A program made the position numbers and the translations under genes. Positions 35,033 through 43,993 of a DNA stretch of 64,000 nt are shown piece by piece. The first letter of the stretch is position 1. Each line of letters begins with the position of its first letter. The stretch spans positions 62,001 through 126,000 of the forward strand of contig JAIOJA010000042.1 in NCBI GenBank assembly GCA_019912315.1, in the 5' to 3' direction. The stretch is from Planctomycetota bacterium (GTDB taxonomy: Bacteria; Planctomycetota; UBA8742; UBA2392). The notes under the pieces are model-generated. The model had not been told where the DNA came from. It worked only from the letters and a program-made list of their open reading frames with translations, and made no database searches.

Positions 35033-35880
35033 CAGCAGCACCGCGGCGTTCTTTGAAGCGACCGCAGGATGAGCGACTGCGGGACGGGGCCCGTTGCATT
35101 ACCCGCAGACACCACGGCGAGATCCGGCAGCACGCGACGGATCTCCTGGGCGTACTGGCCCAGGTTTCGCTCGGCGACGACGACGTGTTTGATACCGGTA
35201 CTGGCGCGCAACAACTCGCTCTCCGGTAGCGGCCAGAGAACCTTCAGATTCAACATACTGACGCGCTGCCCGCCTTCGCGTGCCTCGGCGACCGCCCGCG
35301 AAGCAGCGTGTGCGGTCGCCCCGTAGGTCACGACCAGCCACTCGGGACGACCCATGGCGCCGGGGCTGGCGTCAAGCGTCGCCAGTGGCAGTCCTCCTGG
35401 CAGGCGCGAAAGGCGCTGCTCCAGCAGGCGCATTTCGACTTCCGCTTCAGGAAGTTCGAGCGCGTCAATTGGCGGCACGTCTTCGTACTTCAACTCTGGC
35501 ATCGGCGCCGCTTCGATCCCGGATTCGATCTGTTCCGCCAACTGCTGATCGAGCAGCAGAAACACCGGCACGTTCAACAGCCCGGCAGCGGAGGCCGCCG
35601 CACCCGCAAGCTCCGCGCACTCGAACACGTTGCTGGGGCAAAGCACAAGCGGCGTGATCCCGCCCGGAAAGATCCAGCGCAGCGCCATCACATCCAGGGA
35701 CTCGACGCTCAGCGCCTCAATCACGATCACGCTCGGTGTGCCGCCCCGCAGAAGCTGAAACAGCCTGCTCGAGTTACGGCGTACGTCACCGGCGCCAATA
35801 AACTCGACGTTGACGCCGTGATCCCGCAACGCCAATTCAACGGCCTGCCGCCCTGTCAGTGTTCCGATTTCTGCGCTCAT
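35032..35880 (-). CDS. KorA-like protein: short homologue of 2-oxoacid:ferredoxin oxidoreductase alpha subunit
   Basis: 282 residues. The C-terminal half matches the 2-oxoglutarate/pyruvate:ferredoxin oxidoreductase alpha subunit (WLVVTYGATAHAASRAVAEA, LKVLWPLPESELL, VVVAERNLGQYAQEI). The N-terminal half resembles the pyrimidine-binding domain (LTGRQAVELALRDHGVNVEF, then ECAELAGAAASAAGLLNVPV), but the protein is clearly shorter than the usual 360-400 residues and several expected loops are gone. No beta subunit (TPP domain) is beside it. ATG 35880 overlaps the upstream gene in ATGA and its stop overlaps RAYT. It may be a degenerate or repurposed copy. Confidence 0.7.
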   Translation of the reverse strand: MSAEIGTLTGRQAVELALRDHGVNVEFIGAGDVRRNSSRLFQLLRGGTPSVIVIEALSVESLDVMALRWIFPGGITPLVLCPSNVFECAELAGAAASAAGLLNVPVFLLLDQQLAEQIESGIEAAPMPELKYEDVPPIDALELPEAEVEMRLLEQRLSRLPGGLPLATLDASPGAMGRPEWLVVTYGATAHAASRAVAEAREGGQRVSMLNLKVLWPLPESELLRASTGIKHVVVAERNLGQYAQEIRRVLPDLAVVSAGNATGPVPQSLILRSLQRTPRCC

Positions 35881-37130
35881 TCAATAATCCCGGCTGCTTT
35901 GGCATGTTCGCGTGACTTGGATGTGTTGCCCGCCTTTTCTTCAAGCTCCGCGAGCGCGACATGCGCGGACTTGTACTCCGGGTCAAGCTCAAGAGCTTTC
36001 AAGAAGGCCTGGCGGGCTTCATCCAACTGCCCGGACTCGAATAAAAACATGCCGTCAAGCATGTGTGGTTGCGGCCACTCGGGGCGCTTGCGCATGGCCT
36101 CCAGCAGGTCTTCGCGGGCGGGTTCGCGCTCGCCGTTCTCCCAAAGGACGCCCGCCCGTGCGATGTATGCCAGTGTGAAGTTGGGGTCAAGGCGGATGGC
36201 TTCGTTCAGGTCCTTGAGCGCTTCCTGGTCGCGGTCAACGCCGCGCAACACGATCGCGCGATTGTACATACACTCGGCGTTGTTGGGGGCCAGTTCGAGC
36301 GCGCGCGTGTACCGCTCAATGGCAATTTCGTGGTTGCCGCGCACATAGGTAATGCCCGCGAGGTTGTTGTAGAGGGTGCCGAAGATTTCGCGATCGTTGA
36401 GGGACGTGAGGTAAATGCCGTTTTCCACCGAAGTCACCGAGAATCGGTACTTGGTCCAGTACCAGGCCTCTTCACGCACGTCACCGAAGTCGGTGGTTTC
36501 AATAATCACCTCGTAGGGCGTGCCATCCGTGTCTGTGTCTTTGAATGCAACCACGAAATGTCCCGGTATGCGGATCCCTTTTACATCAAGCCCCGCGGCC
36601 TGGCCGAACACCAGGTACGCCATGGAGAGCGAAACACAGTAGCCATAGCGATTCTGGAGCACGCGGTCAAAGAACAGGTTGTCGGGGTTCTCGCCGCCGG
36701 CGTCGCGCTGGTCGAAACGCAGCCCCAGCTTGATGTGGATGAAGTCCACCAGCGTACGGACGCGCTGGCGTGGCGAACGATCACGGTGCAGGGCTGTTTT
36801 GAGCTGGTCCACGTAGGCGTCAAACCGTTTCAGCTTGGCGGGGATATCTACTTCGTGTTCGCGGACGTTGCCGAACTCGGGGTAGTATTTTTCGCTGAAC
36901 AGCAGCAGCGCACGGGGCAGGTCGAAATCTTCCTGCTCGATCATCTGCTCGAGGTTGTCGCCCGGCCGCGCGGTTGACTCACTGGTGCTCTGGACCGTGC
37001 TGCCGTTCGGCTCGCCGGGGTAGCGCGGCTCACGGGTTTGTGCGGCGCAACCGGCGAGTGCAACCAGGGTGATCAGCAGGAAACCAGGGCGCATGGGCAT
37101 ACCGGGCTGAAGCGCCCGACGCGCGGGCAT
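35877..37130 (-). CDS. Lipoprotein with SirB1-type transglutaminase-like domain and TPR repeats
   Basis: 417 residues. It is a lipoprotein (lipobox VALAGC near residue 28). A transglutaminase-like domain of the SirB1 group follows (RVRTLVDFIHIKLGLRFDQR, NRYGYCVSLSMAYLVFGQAA with the candidate Cys, IPGHFVVAF with the candidate His). At least three TPR units end the protein (YNNLAGITYVRGNHEIAIER, AECMYNRAIVLRGVDRDQEA, KSAHVALAELEEKAGN). ATG 37130 lies directly after the stop of the upstream gene; ATG 37094 would give a shorter signal peptide. Its role in the envelope is inferred. Confidence 0.82.
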   Translation of the reverse strand: MPARRALQPGMPMRPGFLLITLVALAGCAAQTREPRYPGEPNGSTVQSTSESTARPGDNLEQMIEQEDFDLPRALLLFSEKYYPEFGNVREHEVDIPAKLKRFDAYVDQLKTALHRDRSPRQRVRTLVDFIHIKLGLRFDQRDAGGENPDNLFFDRVLQNRYGYCVSLSMAYLVFGQAAGLDVKGIRIPGHFVVAFKDTDTDGTPYEVIIETTDFGDVREEAWYWTKYRFSVTSVENGIYLTSLNDREIFGTLYNNLAGITYVRGNHEIAIERYTRALELAPNNAECMYNRAIVLRGVDRDQEALKDLNEAIRLDPNFTLAYIARAGVLWENGEREPAREDLLEAMRKRPEWPQPHMLDGMFLFESGQLDEARQAFLKALELDPEYKSAHVALAELEEKAGNTSKSREHAKAAGIIE

Positions 37131-40100
37131 TCATTCAGCTTCAAATTGTACGGGCACATCAACGGTCTCACCAGCGGTGACCGTGAAGGTTTCCGTGACG
37201 TCTTTGTAGCCGGGAAGCTTCATAGTGATCGTGTAAGTCTCCGGCGGCAGGTCCTTGATCACAAAGGCGTTCTCTTCGGCGGTCTGGCTTGCGCTGCCGT
37301 CGGCGTTGAAGAAGTCCAGGAACGTAAAGCGCTTCTTGAACGGCTCACCCTTGCTGTTGACGATGTCAAAGGTCAGGTCGAATGCCGACGAGATGTTGAT
37401 GTCCTGGTTGCCAAGAATGATCTTCGCGTTGCCGGAGCTCGCGAAGGCGAACTCCAGTGCGACCGTTTCACCCGCCGTGAGTTTGACGTTCTTGTGTGTG
37501 ACCGGCGTGTAGCCGGTAAGAGAAAGGGTGATCGTGAAGAAGCCGTCGCCAAGGTTCTCGACTGTGAACTCTTTGCTGTTGTCGAGGTTGATGCCGTTGT
37601 CGAAACCGCCAAGGGCAATCGGGTTGCCCTGCTCGTCTTCAATGGTGAGTGCGGCGATCAGCCCGAAGGGCGTGTTCGGCTCCGCTGCGTCCAGTCCCTT
37701 GACGATGCCCTTCAGCGTTGCGCCCACAGGCGGCAGGGTCATTACAATACCCTTCACGCTGGCGCGCACGTTCAGGTAAGGGCGAGTCGCCATGCCGTTG
37801 TTTTCGCTGCGCACGGTCAGACGATAAAAACCAGGCGACAACCCGGTGATCTCGAAGGCGCCTGTTTCTGCGTCGGCACGGACTTCGCGAAATACCATCA
37901 TCTCAAACTCACTGACGCCCTCGTCGGTGTTGCCCGCATCGCCCTCACCGGGATTCACCGGGCTGGCCAGGACGCGCACGTTGCCCTCTGGAACTTTGCC
38001 GCCTTCCAGTTCAACCCGTCCGCTTATGCTGGCGGTGACGAAGTCGATATTGATTTCAACGTCGCCCTCGCGATCCACGCGCACGCGCTTGCGCACGAGA
38101 CTCGGCATGGGGCCCTGCTGCGATTGGGCGATCTGGTATGTGCCCAGGGGCACGCTGCGGAACTCGTAATTGCCGCTGCCGTCGGTGTTCGTGCTGTTGG
38201 CCGCGAAGCCGGAGAAATTGCCGCCCAGCAGCACCAGCCCCTTTTCGGCGTAGGGTTGCCCGTCCAGGGTCACGCGTCCGTAAATGCGCGCTGTGCCCGG
38301 CTTCTGCGAGTAAATGTCAAATTGAACTCGCTCGCCGCGCGTTACTTTCACCTGGTTTGCCGGGTTCGGCAGCATCAGCTTCATCAGGTCGCCCTCGTTA
38401 CGGATCACCGTATAGGTGCCCTCCGCAAGCCCGGTAATCTCGTAGTTGCCGCCGCGATCCGTGTAAGCCGTGCGGACGCGCACTTCCGACTGTCCGACAA
38501 TGCTGGCGCAAGTGACAGGTACGCCGCCTTCCGCCTGGTTGGCCGCGTCGTACACGCGCCCGAAAATCGTGCCGCCGGTCAGCAGGGTAAAGTTGTGTTC
38601 AATGATCTCGCCGGACTTTACCTTCAGCTCCGGGCTGACGTACTTTTCGAAATCGCGCGAGTTGGCAAGCAGGATCGACGCCGTCGGTTTCAACCCTTCA
38701 ACCAGGTAGCGCCCTTCCGCGTCGGTGCGGATGCTGGCCGGGAACATGGTGCTTTCCCCGCGATCCGGCAGTTCTTCGCCGAAGAAACTCTTCATGATAA
38801 ACGCCAATTGCCCCGGCCCTGTCGCGTCGTACACGGCAATCGGCACGCCCTCAATCGGCTCGCCGCGCTCGTTGGTTACAACGCCGGTGATGCCGCCCGC
38901 GGGCTCAAGCATGATGGTGACCTCGGCCGGCGTGCCGGCCATCAGCACAACCTGCTGGTTCTTGTTGGCGAAGCCCTGCGCTGAAGCGGTGATAGTGACA
39001 TCGCCTGGCGGAAGACCCGCCAGACTGAAGCGTCCGGCCTCGTCCGTGGTTGTGGAGACCGCGCGATCCGGTAGCGCCACCCCCGCGACCATTTCGCCAC
39101 CGCGCAGAAAGTCCGTGTCGTTGAAGTAAACCTTCGCCCCCGCAATCGGCATGTTCTTGTTGTCCGTGACAAGCCCCGTGACCGTGCAGCCCGAATCCAG
39201 TAACAGATCAACGCCGCTGCGGGTCTGTCCGCTGCGCACGCGCACGTCACGCGTGGCGATGGCGAAACCGGGCGCTGTAGCGCGTACGGCCACGCCGCCG
39301 ACATCGGCCCCCGGACCGTTGTTGCCACCCATTCCAGGCGGCACGGTTTCGAAGCGAAACTTGCCGTCGTTGTCGGTGACGACACTGTCAAAACTGCCGC
39401 CAAGCACGGTGCCAAGCTCGACGGTCGCACCGGCGATCGGGGAGTTGTCAGCCTTTTTCAGCACGCGGCCTTCCACCACGCCGGACTGCACAAGTATGAA
39501 CGGCAGCAGTTCATAGTTCGCGTACTCGTCCAGCTTGATTTCCTGCATGGCGCGCGTGATGGGGTTGAAGGCGTGGGCAATCCAGCCCGGCTTGACGGCG
39601 CTGACAAGGTAGCTTCCCGGCGCGATGTGCCCTATGTCGAAACGCCCATCGCTGTCGCTGCGGCTCGGCTTTACTCGACCCAGCAGTTCGCCCAGACGTG
39701 TAATGACGTCGTCCTGCCGCCCCGACAGACGAATGTCCACATCTTCGAGGGGCTGGTTCGTGTCGCCGTCCAGCACAATGCCGTACACGCGGGCAGGGTC
39801 AAAGATGCGAATCTGCAGACCCTCAACGGGTGTGTCCTTACGAATCGTGAATGAGCCGGTCGCCGTAAGCGCCTTATCTTCCTGCAGGCAGGCCACCAGG
39901 TACGCGTCGCCCTCGGTCAGTTCCGTTTCAAAGACAAAGCGCCCTTCGTCATCCGTAACCGTTGTGGGGCCGGCGATTTCGTCAGCGCTTTCCGGCAGCA
40001 GGGTGAGGGTAATGCCCCCGGACGGGTCGTCGAAATAATCCAGCGCGACGCCGCTGATCGAGGTCGCAACTTTCAGCTTGATGATCGGCTTTGGTGGCGC

Positions 40101-40337
40101 GACATCGGGTTTGTCTGGCTCGGACGTGGTGTCGGCACCGGCATCGGTGACCGGCTTGCCCTTACGTGTGACGGGGCCGGCGTCATCCAGCGGGCGCGCA
40201 AACGCATCGCCATCGACGGCAATGTCGCGCGCATTGTTGCGGGTGGTGGGGGAGTTCGTCAGTGAAAAGTATACAGCGAGCCCGGCCAGAATCAGAACCA
40301 GCACCGCCACAATCAATGGGATTCGCAAGTCGCGCAT
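37131..40337 (-). CDS. Large membrane-anchored protein of repeated carboxypeptidase-regulatory-like domains
   Basis: 1068 residues. One N-terminal membrane anchor (IPLIVAVLVLILAGLAVYFS) and a Pro/Asp-rich spacer precede about ten beta-sandwich units of the CarboxypepD_reg type. Each unit has a start like VxGxVxDxxxxPIxGAxV and an end like TDxxGxFxxxGLPPGxYxI (for example VEGRVLKKADNSPIAGATVE and GRFDIGHIAPGSYLVSAVKP). Such modules are structural or carbohydrate/protein-contact domains at the cell surface. It lies between the NPCBM-protein gene and the lipoprotein gene on one strand. Confidence 0.85.
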   Translation of the reverse strand: MRDLRIPLIVAVLVLILAGLAVYFSLTNSPTTRNNARDIAVDGDAFARPLDDAGPVTRKGKPVTDAGADTTSEPDKPDVAPPKPIIKLKVATSISGVALDYFDDPSGGITLTLLPESADEIAGPTTVTDDEGRFVFETELTEGDAYLVACLQEDKALTATGSFTIRKDTPVEGLQIRIFDPARVYGIVLDGDTNQPLEDVDIRLSGRQDDVITRLGELLGRVKPSRSDSDGRFDIGHIAPGSYLVSAVKPGWIAHAFNPITRAMQEIKLDEYANYELLPFILVQSGVVEGRVLKKADNSPIAGATVELGTVLGGSFDSVVTDNDGKFRFETVPPGMGGNNGPGADVGGVAVRATAPGFAIATRDVRVRSGQTRSGVDLLLDSGCTVTGLVTDNKNMPIAGAKVYFNDTDFLRGGEMVAGVALPDRAVSTTTDEAGRFSLAGLPPGDVTITASAQGFANKNQQVVLMAGTPAEVTIMLEPAGGITGVVTNERGEPIEGVPIAVYDATGPGQLAFIMKSFFGEELPDRGESTMFPASIRTDAEGRYLVEGLKPTASILLANSRDFEKYVSPELKVKSGEIIEHNFTLLTGGTIFGRVYDAANQAEGGVPVTCASIVGQSEVRVRTAYTDRGGNYEITGLAEGTYTVIRNEGDLMKLMLPNPANQVKVTRGERVQFDIYSQKPGTARIYGRVTLDGQPYAEKGLVLLGGNFSGFAANSTNTDGSGNYEFRSVPLGTYQIAQSQQGPMPSLVRKRVRVDREGDVEINIDFVTASISGRVELEGGKVPEGNVRVLASPVNPGEGDAGNTDEGVSEFEMMVFREVRADAETGAFEITGLSPGFYRLTVRSENNGMATRPYLNVRASVKGIVMTLPPVGATLKGIVKGLDAAEPNTPFGLIAALTIEDEQGNPIALGGFDNGINLDNSKEFTVENLGDGFFTITLSLTGYTPVTHKNVKLTAGETVALEFAFASSGNAKIILGNQDINISSAFDLTFDIVNSKGEPFKKRFTFLDFFNADGSASQTAEENAFVIKDLPPETYTITMKLPGYKDVTETFTVTAGETVDVPVQFEAE

Positions 40338-40422
40338 GTCACAACAATCCGTCTACGTCCACAGGTCTGTTGTGGTCACGGGGCAAACGCCATCCTCACG
40401 CGAAAACCGTGCACAAGCTGCG

Positions 40423-41661
40423 TCAACGTACTGCTTTGGCGTTGGCCCAGTTGGCGCGGTCAAGCACATCGTCATCGCCCCCGGCTGTTACCTCCAGCAC
40501 GAGTTTGCTGACGTTCAGGACATCAATGTCGATGCTTTTGGCGCCAGCCGATCGTCGCAGCACGCCCGACTCGTACACAAGCTTGTCGTCCGCGTAAATT
40601 TTGAATTCCACGTCACCGAGTTCACCGGCGGTGTCATCCAGCCCGATCACGGAGATAAAGCGCTTGAAACCCCGGTTGAGATCGAACGTAAGCCTGCTAA
40701 GGGAATGCACGCCAAGCCCCTTGGCAAAAACCTTGCCGCCGATGCTGATAGCGCCGCCGCCCTGGGCTTGGTCGCGTCGAACCTTGAACAGGTAGTCGTC
40801 GTAATTGAAATCGCCGGGAAGGAAGTACGGGCGTTCTTCCGGTTTCCCGGCGAACTCCATGTCGCTGAGATACAGGTACTTGCCGTTCTTCATCGTCACG
40901 CTGATCAGCGCGTTTTCCTCAAGCGCGATGTCTTCCTTCAGGACGTTGTGGGTCAGTGTCACTTTGCCCTCGCCCCAGTTTTTCACGACACCGCGAATAA
41001 CACTGCCGTCGCGCAGGGTGAAGATGCCAAGCAGTTTCGTGTACGGCGTGTGATCGCTTCGATAGCAGACCACGCCGCGCAACGCACTCCAGGGAAACTT
41101 GGTGCCCGCGTAGTTGTCGTCGTCCAGAAATTCGTTGTACAGGTACACGCCGTCTTTCACGATCCGCACCAGTTCCGAGGCCGGGTCGGCCTCGGCCGGC
41201 CTGTCGCCCATGCTGGCGAAATAGGTGACGTCCTTTTTCTCTTCTGGTTCAGGCAGTACGTTGGGTTGGACGTTCTTGACGACCTCGATGCGCTTCACAG
41301 CGTCAATGTTGATGCGCAGCGTGCCGAAGCGCGTGCCCTTGATGACAAATACTTCCTCATCGTCTTCCGGGCCTTCTTCAGGCGAGCCGTGCAGCACATC
41401 GCCGTTCACCAGGTACACGCGCAGTGGCGCCTCTTCCGGTTTGCGCTCGTCGCCCTTGTGCCCGAAGGAAATCTCTTCCGTTTCGTCCAGCGGAACACGC
41501 TCTGGCACGTCACTGCCCTTGACTTCAACCTCAAGGCGCCCCTGCACATCCAGTTTGGTGATATTGCCGATAACCGGGTCTTTGAAGATGCTTGAAACAG
41601 TGGCCTGCTGCGCTGTCAGCAGCGGGCAGCAGAGCGCGAGGGCAATCATCAGGCGAATCAT
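40423..41661 (-). CDS. Exported protein with C-terminal NPCBM domain
   Basis: 412 residues with a signal peptide (MIRLMIALALCCPLLTAQ). The last 140 residues match the NPCBM/NEW2 beta-sandwich (FAKGLGVHSLSRLTFDL, FISVIGLDDTAGELGDVEF, VYESGVLRRSAGAKSIDIDV, ANWANAKAV), a presumed sugar-binding domain common in planctomycete secreted proteins. The middle repeats short SH3-like units (LYLVNGDVLHGSP-like, LRDGSVIRGVVKNWGEGKV). ATG 41661 is chosen over the longer frame up to 41775 because GGAG lies upstream and the signal peptide starts there. Confidence 0.87.
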   Translation of the reverse strand: MIRLMIALALCCPLLTAQQATVSSIFKDPVIGNITKLDVQGRLEVEVKGSDVPERVPLDETEEISFGHKGDERKPEEAPLRVYLVNGDVLHGSPEEGPEDDEEVFVIKGTRFGTLRINIDAVKRIEVVKNVQPNVLPEPEEKKDVTYFASMGDRPAEADPASELVRIVKDGVYLYNEFLDDDNYAGTKFPWSALRGVVCYRSDHTPYTKLLGIFTLRDGSVIRGVVKNWGEGKVTLTHNVLKEDIALEENALISVTMKNGKYLYLSDMEFAGKPEERPYFLPGDFNYDDYLFKVRRDQAQGGGAISIGGKVFAKGLGVHSLSRLTFDLNRGFKRFISVIGLDDTAGELGDVEFKIYADDKLVYESGVLRRSAGAKSIDIDVLNVSKLVLEVTAGGDDDVLDRANWANAKAVR

Positions 41662-41955
41662 GGCGTCTCCGTAAGTTCGTTCAATCAACCATGATACGGA
41701 CGATGCGCCGCCGGCAATGACCAATTTTGTCGTCGCTGCCAATCGGGCAGGGCGTGTTTTTGCGCACCGGGTCATCTGTCAGTTTGGCGGAGGCCGTCTC
41801 TGTGCCTACCGGCACGCGCAGGCCGCGCCATGTAAGTCCCTATACCAGTGCCGCTTGCACCATGGGGCTGGCGTGACCGTGGTGCATTGTCGGTGGCACA
41901 GGGTTTGCACGTCCGCGCCCCGTTGGATTCGACTACTGACACGAGAGGCTGATAC
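41662..41955. other. Divergent intergenic region upstream of groEL
   Basis: About 290 bases between the NPCBM gene and the first groEL. No gene is supported. I looked for the CIRCE element (TTAGCACTC and its inverted half GAGTGCTAA) that binds HrcA and found none. I also found no clear heat-shock sigma-32 promoter. GAGAGG sits before the groEL ATG. Confidence 0.5.
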
Positions 41956-43590
41956 ATGGCTGCCAAGCAGATCATTTTCGATGTGGACGCACGCGAGAAG
42001 CTCGCCAAGGGCGTCGAGAAACTGGCCAAGGCTGTTGTTTCCACGCTCGGTCCCAAAGGGCGCACGGCCGTTCTGGACAAGGGCTGGGGCGCACCGAACA
42101 TCACGAAGGACGGTGTGACGGTTGCGGAAGAAATCGAGCTGCAGGACCCGTATGAGAACTGCGCCGCCCAGATGGTGAAACAGGTCGCGAGCAAGACCAG
42201 CGACGTCGCCGGCGACGGCACAACGACAGCGACGCTACTGGCCCACGCAATCTTTGGCGACGGCATGAAACACGTCACCAGCGGGCGCAACGCAACGGAA
42301 ATTTTCCGCGGCATTAAACACGCGGTGGACAAGACCATTGAACATTTGAACAAGATGGCCCGCCCGGTTGAAGGCAAGAAGGAAGTGGCCTACGTCGCAA
42401 CCATCGCCGCCAACAACGACCCGCGCGTCGGCAAGATCATCGCCGACGCCCAGGAAAAGGTCGGCAAGGACGGCGTGATCACCGTTGACGAGAGCAAGAC
42501 CAGCGAGACTGTCGTCGACATCGTTGAAGGCATGCAGTTTGACCGCGGCTACCTGTCACAGCACTTCGTCAACAATACGGAAGCGGTTACCTGCGAGTTT
42601 GAAAAACCGCTGATTCTTGTGCATGAAGACAAACTCAGCAGCGCCCAGCCTCTGGTGCCGCTGCTTGAACAGGTGAGCAAGGCCGGTCGCCCGCTGCTAA
42701 TTATCGCGGAGAACATCGAAGGCGAAGCGTTGAGCACGCTGGTCGTGAACAAGCTGCGCGGCGTGGTTAATGTCTGCGCGGTAAAGGCACCGGGCTACGG
42801 CGATCGGCGCAAGGCCATGCTGCAGGACATCGCGGTCCTGACCGGCGGCAAGGCGATCATGAAGGACCTTGGCGAAAAGCTGGAAGATGTGACGCTCAAG
42901 GATCTCGGCACCGCCAAGAAGGTCGTGATCGACAACGAAGACACAACCGTGATTGAAGGCGCCGGCAAGACCGCCGACATCAAGCAGCGCTGCGACCAGA
43001 TCCGCAAGGAGATGGACCACACCAGCAGCGACTACGACAAGGAAAAGCTGCAAGAGCGCCTGGCGAAGCTGTCCGGCGGGATTGCTGTCATCAAGGTCGG
43101 CGCGGCCACTGAGCCCGCGATGAAGGAACTGAAAGCCCGCGTGGAAGATGCACTGCACAGTGTGCGCGCGGCGACGGACAAACAGGACGGCGGCATTCTA
43201 CCGGGCGGGGGCGTGGCGCTGCTGCGCGCGGCCGGTGCGCTCGATAAGCTGAAGGTCGAGAACTCCGACGAGCAGATCGGTGTCGACATCGTGATTCGCG
43301 CCCTGAGTCGTCCCATTCGCCAGATTGCCGAAAACGGCGGCAAGCACGGCAGCGTAATCGCCCGCAACGTACTGGCGGAGAAGTCCGTCAGCTACGGCTA
43401 CAACGCGCTGACCGACAAGTACGGCGACATGTACGAAATGGGCATCGTTGATCCGTTGAAGGTCACCAAGTCGGCCTTGCAGAACGCCGCAAGTGTCGCA
43501 GGGCTGATGCTGACCACGGACGCCATCATCACCAAAGCTGAAGACGATGAGCCCGTGGACATGGGCCACGACGACGAAATGGACTACTAA
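41956..43590 (+). CDS. groL: Chaperonin GroEL, first copy
   Basis: 544 residues, full length for a 60-kDa chaperonin. It forms the double-ring cage that folds proteins with GroES and ATP. The ATP motif [11 protein letters not shown], the apical helix region and the nucleotide-side motif [12 protein letters not shown] are present, as is [14 protein letters not shown]. The C-terminus ends in [10 protein letters not shown] and not in the Gly-Gly-Met repeat of E. coli GroEL. It lies 44 bases before groES and clearly differs from the second copy at 43994. Confidence 0.97.
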   Translation: MAAKQIIFDVDAREKLAKGVEKLAKAVVSTLGPKGRTAVLDKGWGAPNITKDGVTVAEEIELQDPYENCAAQMVKQVASKTSDVAGDGTTTATLLAHAIFGDGMKHVTSGRNATEIFRGIKHAVDKTIEHLNKMARPVEGKKEVAYVATIAANNDPRVGKIIADAQEKVGKDGVITVDESKTSETVVDIVEGMQFDRGYLSQHFVNNTEAVTCEFEKPLILVHEDKLSSAQPLVPLLEQVSKAGRPLLIIAENIEGEALSTLVVNKLRGVVNVCAVKAPGYGDRRKAMLQDIAVLTGGKAIMKDLGEKLEDVTLKDLGTAKKVVIDNEDTTVIEGAGKTADIKQRCDQIRKEMDHTSSDYDKEKLQERLAKLSGGIAVIKVGAATEPAMKELKARVEDALHSVRAATDKQDGGILPGGGVALLRAAGALDKLKVENSDEQIGVDIVIRALSRPIRQIAENGGKHGSVIARNVLAEKSVSYGYNALTDKYGDMYEMGIVDPLKVTKSALQNAASVAGLMLTTDAIITKAEDDEPVDMGHDDEMDY

Positions 43591-43634
43591 ACGGACGCGG
43601 GCATCTCGCCCGCCAGCATTCGGAGACACGACAC

Positions 43635-43928
43635 ATGGCAACCAAGCTGCGTCCCCTGGACGATAACGTAATCGTCAAGCCACACGACGCTGAAGAAAAA
43701 ACCGCCGGCGGGATCGTCCTGCCGAACAGCGCCCAGGAAAAGCCCCTGCGCGGTGAAGTGGTCGCGACGGGCCCCGGTCGCACGTTGAAGAGCGGCGCCC
43801 GCATTGAACCCAGCGTAAAGCGTGGCGACGTCGTGATGTTCGGCAAGTACAGCGGCAGCGACGTCAAGGTTGACGGAGTGGAGCACAAGATTTTGCGCGA
43901 AGCCGAAATCCTCGCGATCATTGAATAG
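43635..43928 (+). CDS. groS: Co-chaperonin GroES
   Basis: 97 residues, normal length. The family ends are clear: LRPLDDNVIVKPHDAEEKTA at the start, the mobile loop TAGGIVLPNSAQEKP-type segment, and VMFGKYSGSDVKVDGVEHKI near the end. It caps the GroEL ring. GGAG lies in front of ATG 43635. It sits between two groEL genes and could serve both. Confidence 0.97.
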   Translation: MATKLRPLDDNVIVKPHDAEEKTAGGIVLPNSAQEKPLRGEVVATGPGRTLKSGARIEPSVKRGDVVMFGKYSGSDVKVDGVEHKILREAEILAIIE

Positions 43929-43941
43929 ATGGCGGTTCATA

Positions 43942-43965
43942 GTCGACGGTCAATAGTAGACCGTC
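43942..43965. repeat. Short inverted-repeat element, copy A (between groES and second groEL)
   Basis: GTCGACGGT, a six-base centre, then GTAGACCG and TC. GACGGTC pairs with GACCGTC around the loop AATAGTA. The same 24-base layout recurs at 57652-57675 with 19 of 24 bases identical. In both places the element lies between genes. It resembles a small REP-like repeat. Confidence 0.6.
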
Positions 43966-43993
43966 AACCGCGGTTCCCAAAGGACATCAGGCC

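Noticed and set aside
37038-38984. Long open frame opposite the 1068-residue repeat protein
   Set aside because: It is antisense to a gene with clear domains and has no family-like sequence. High GC content with strong third-position bias gives such shadow frames throughout the window (also 8148-9422, 27720-28958 and 44117-45706).
41662-41955. CIRCE operator for HrcA in front of groEL
   Set aside because: Neither TTAGCACTC nor GAGTGCTAA, nor a near match in inverted order, was found.
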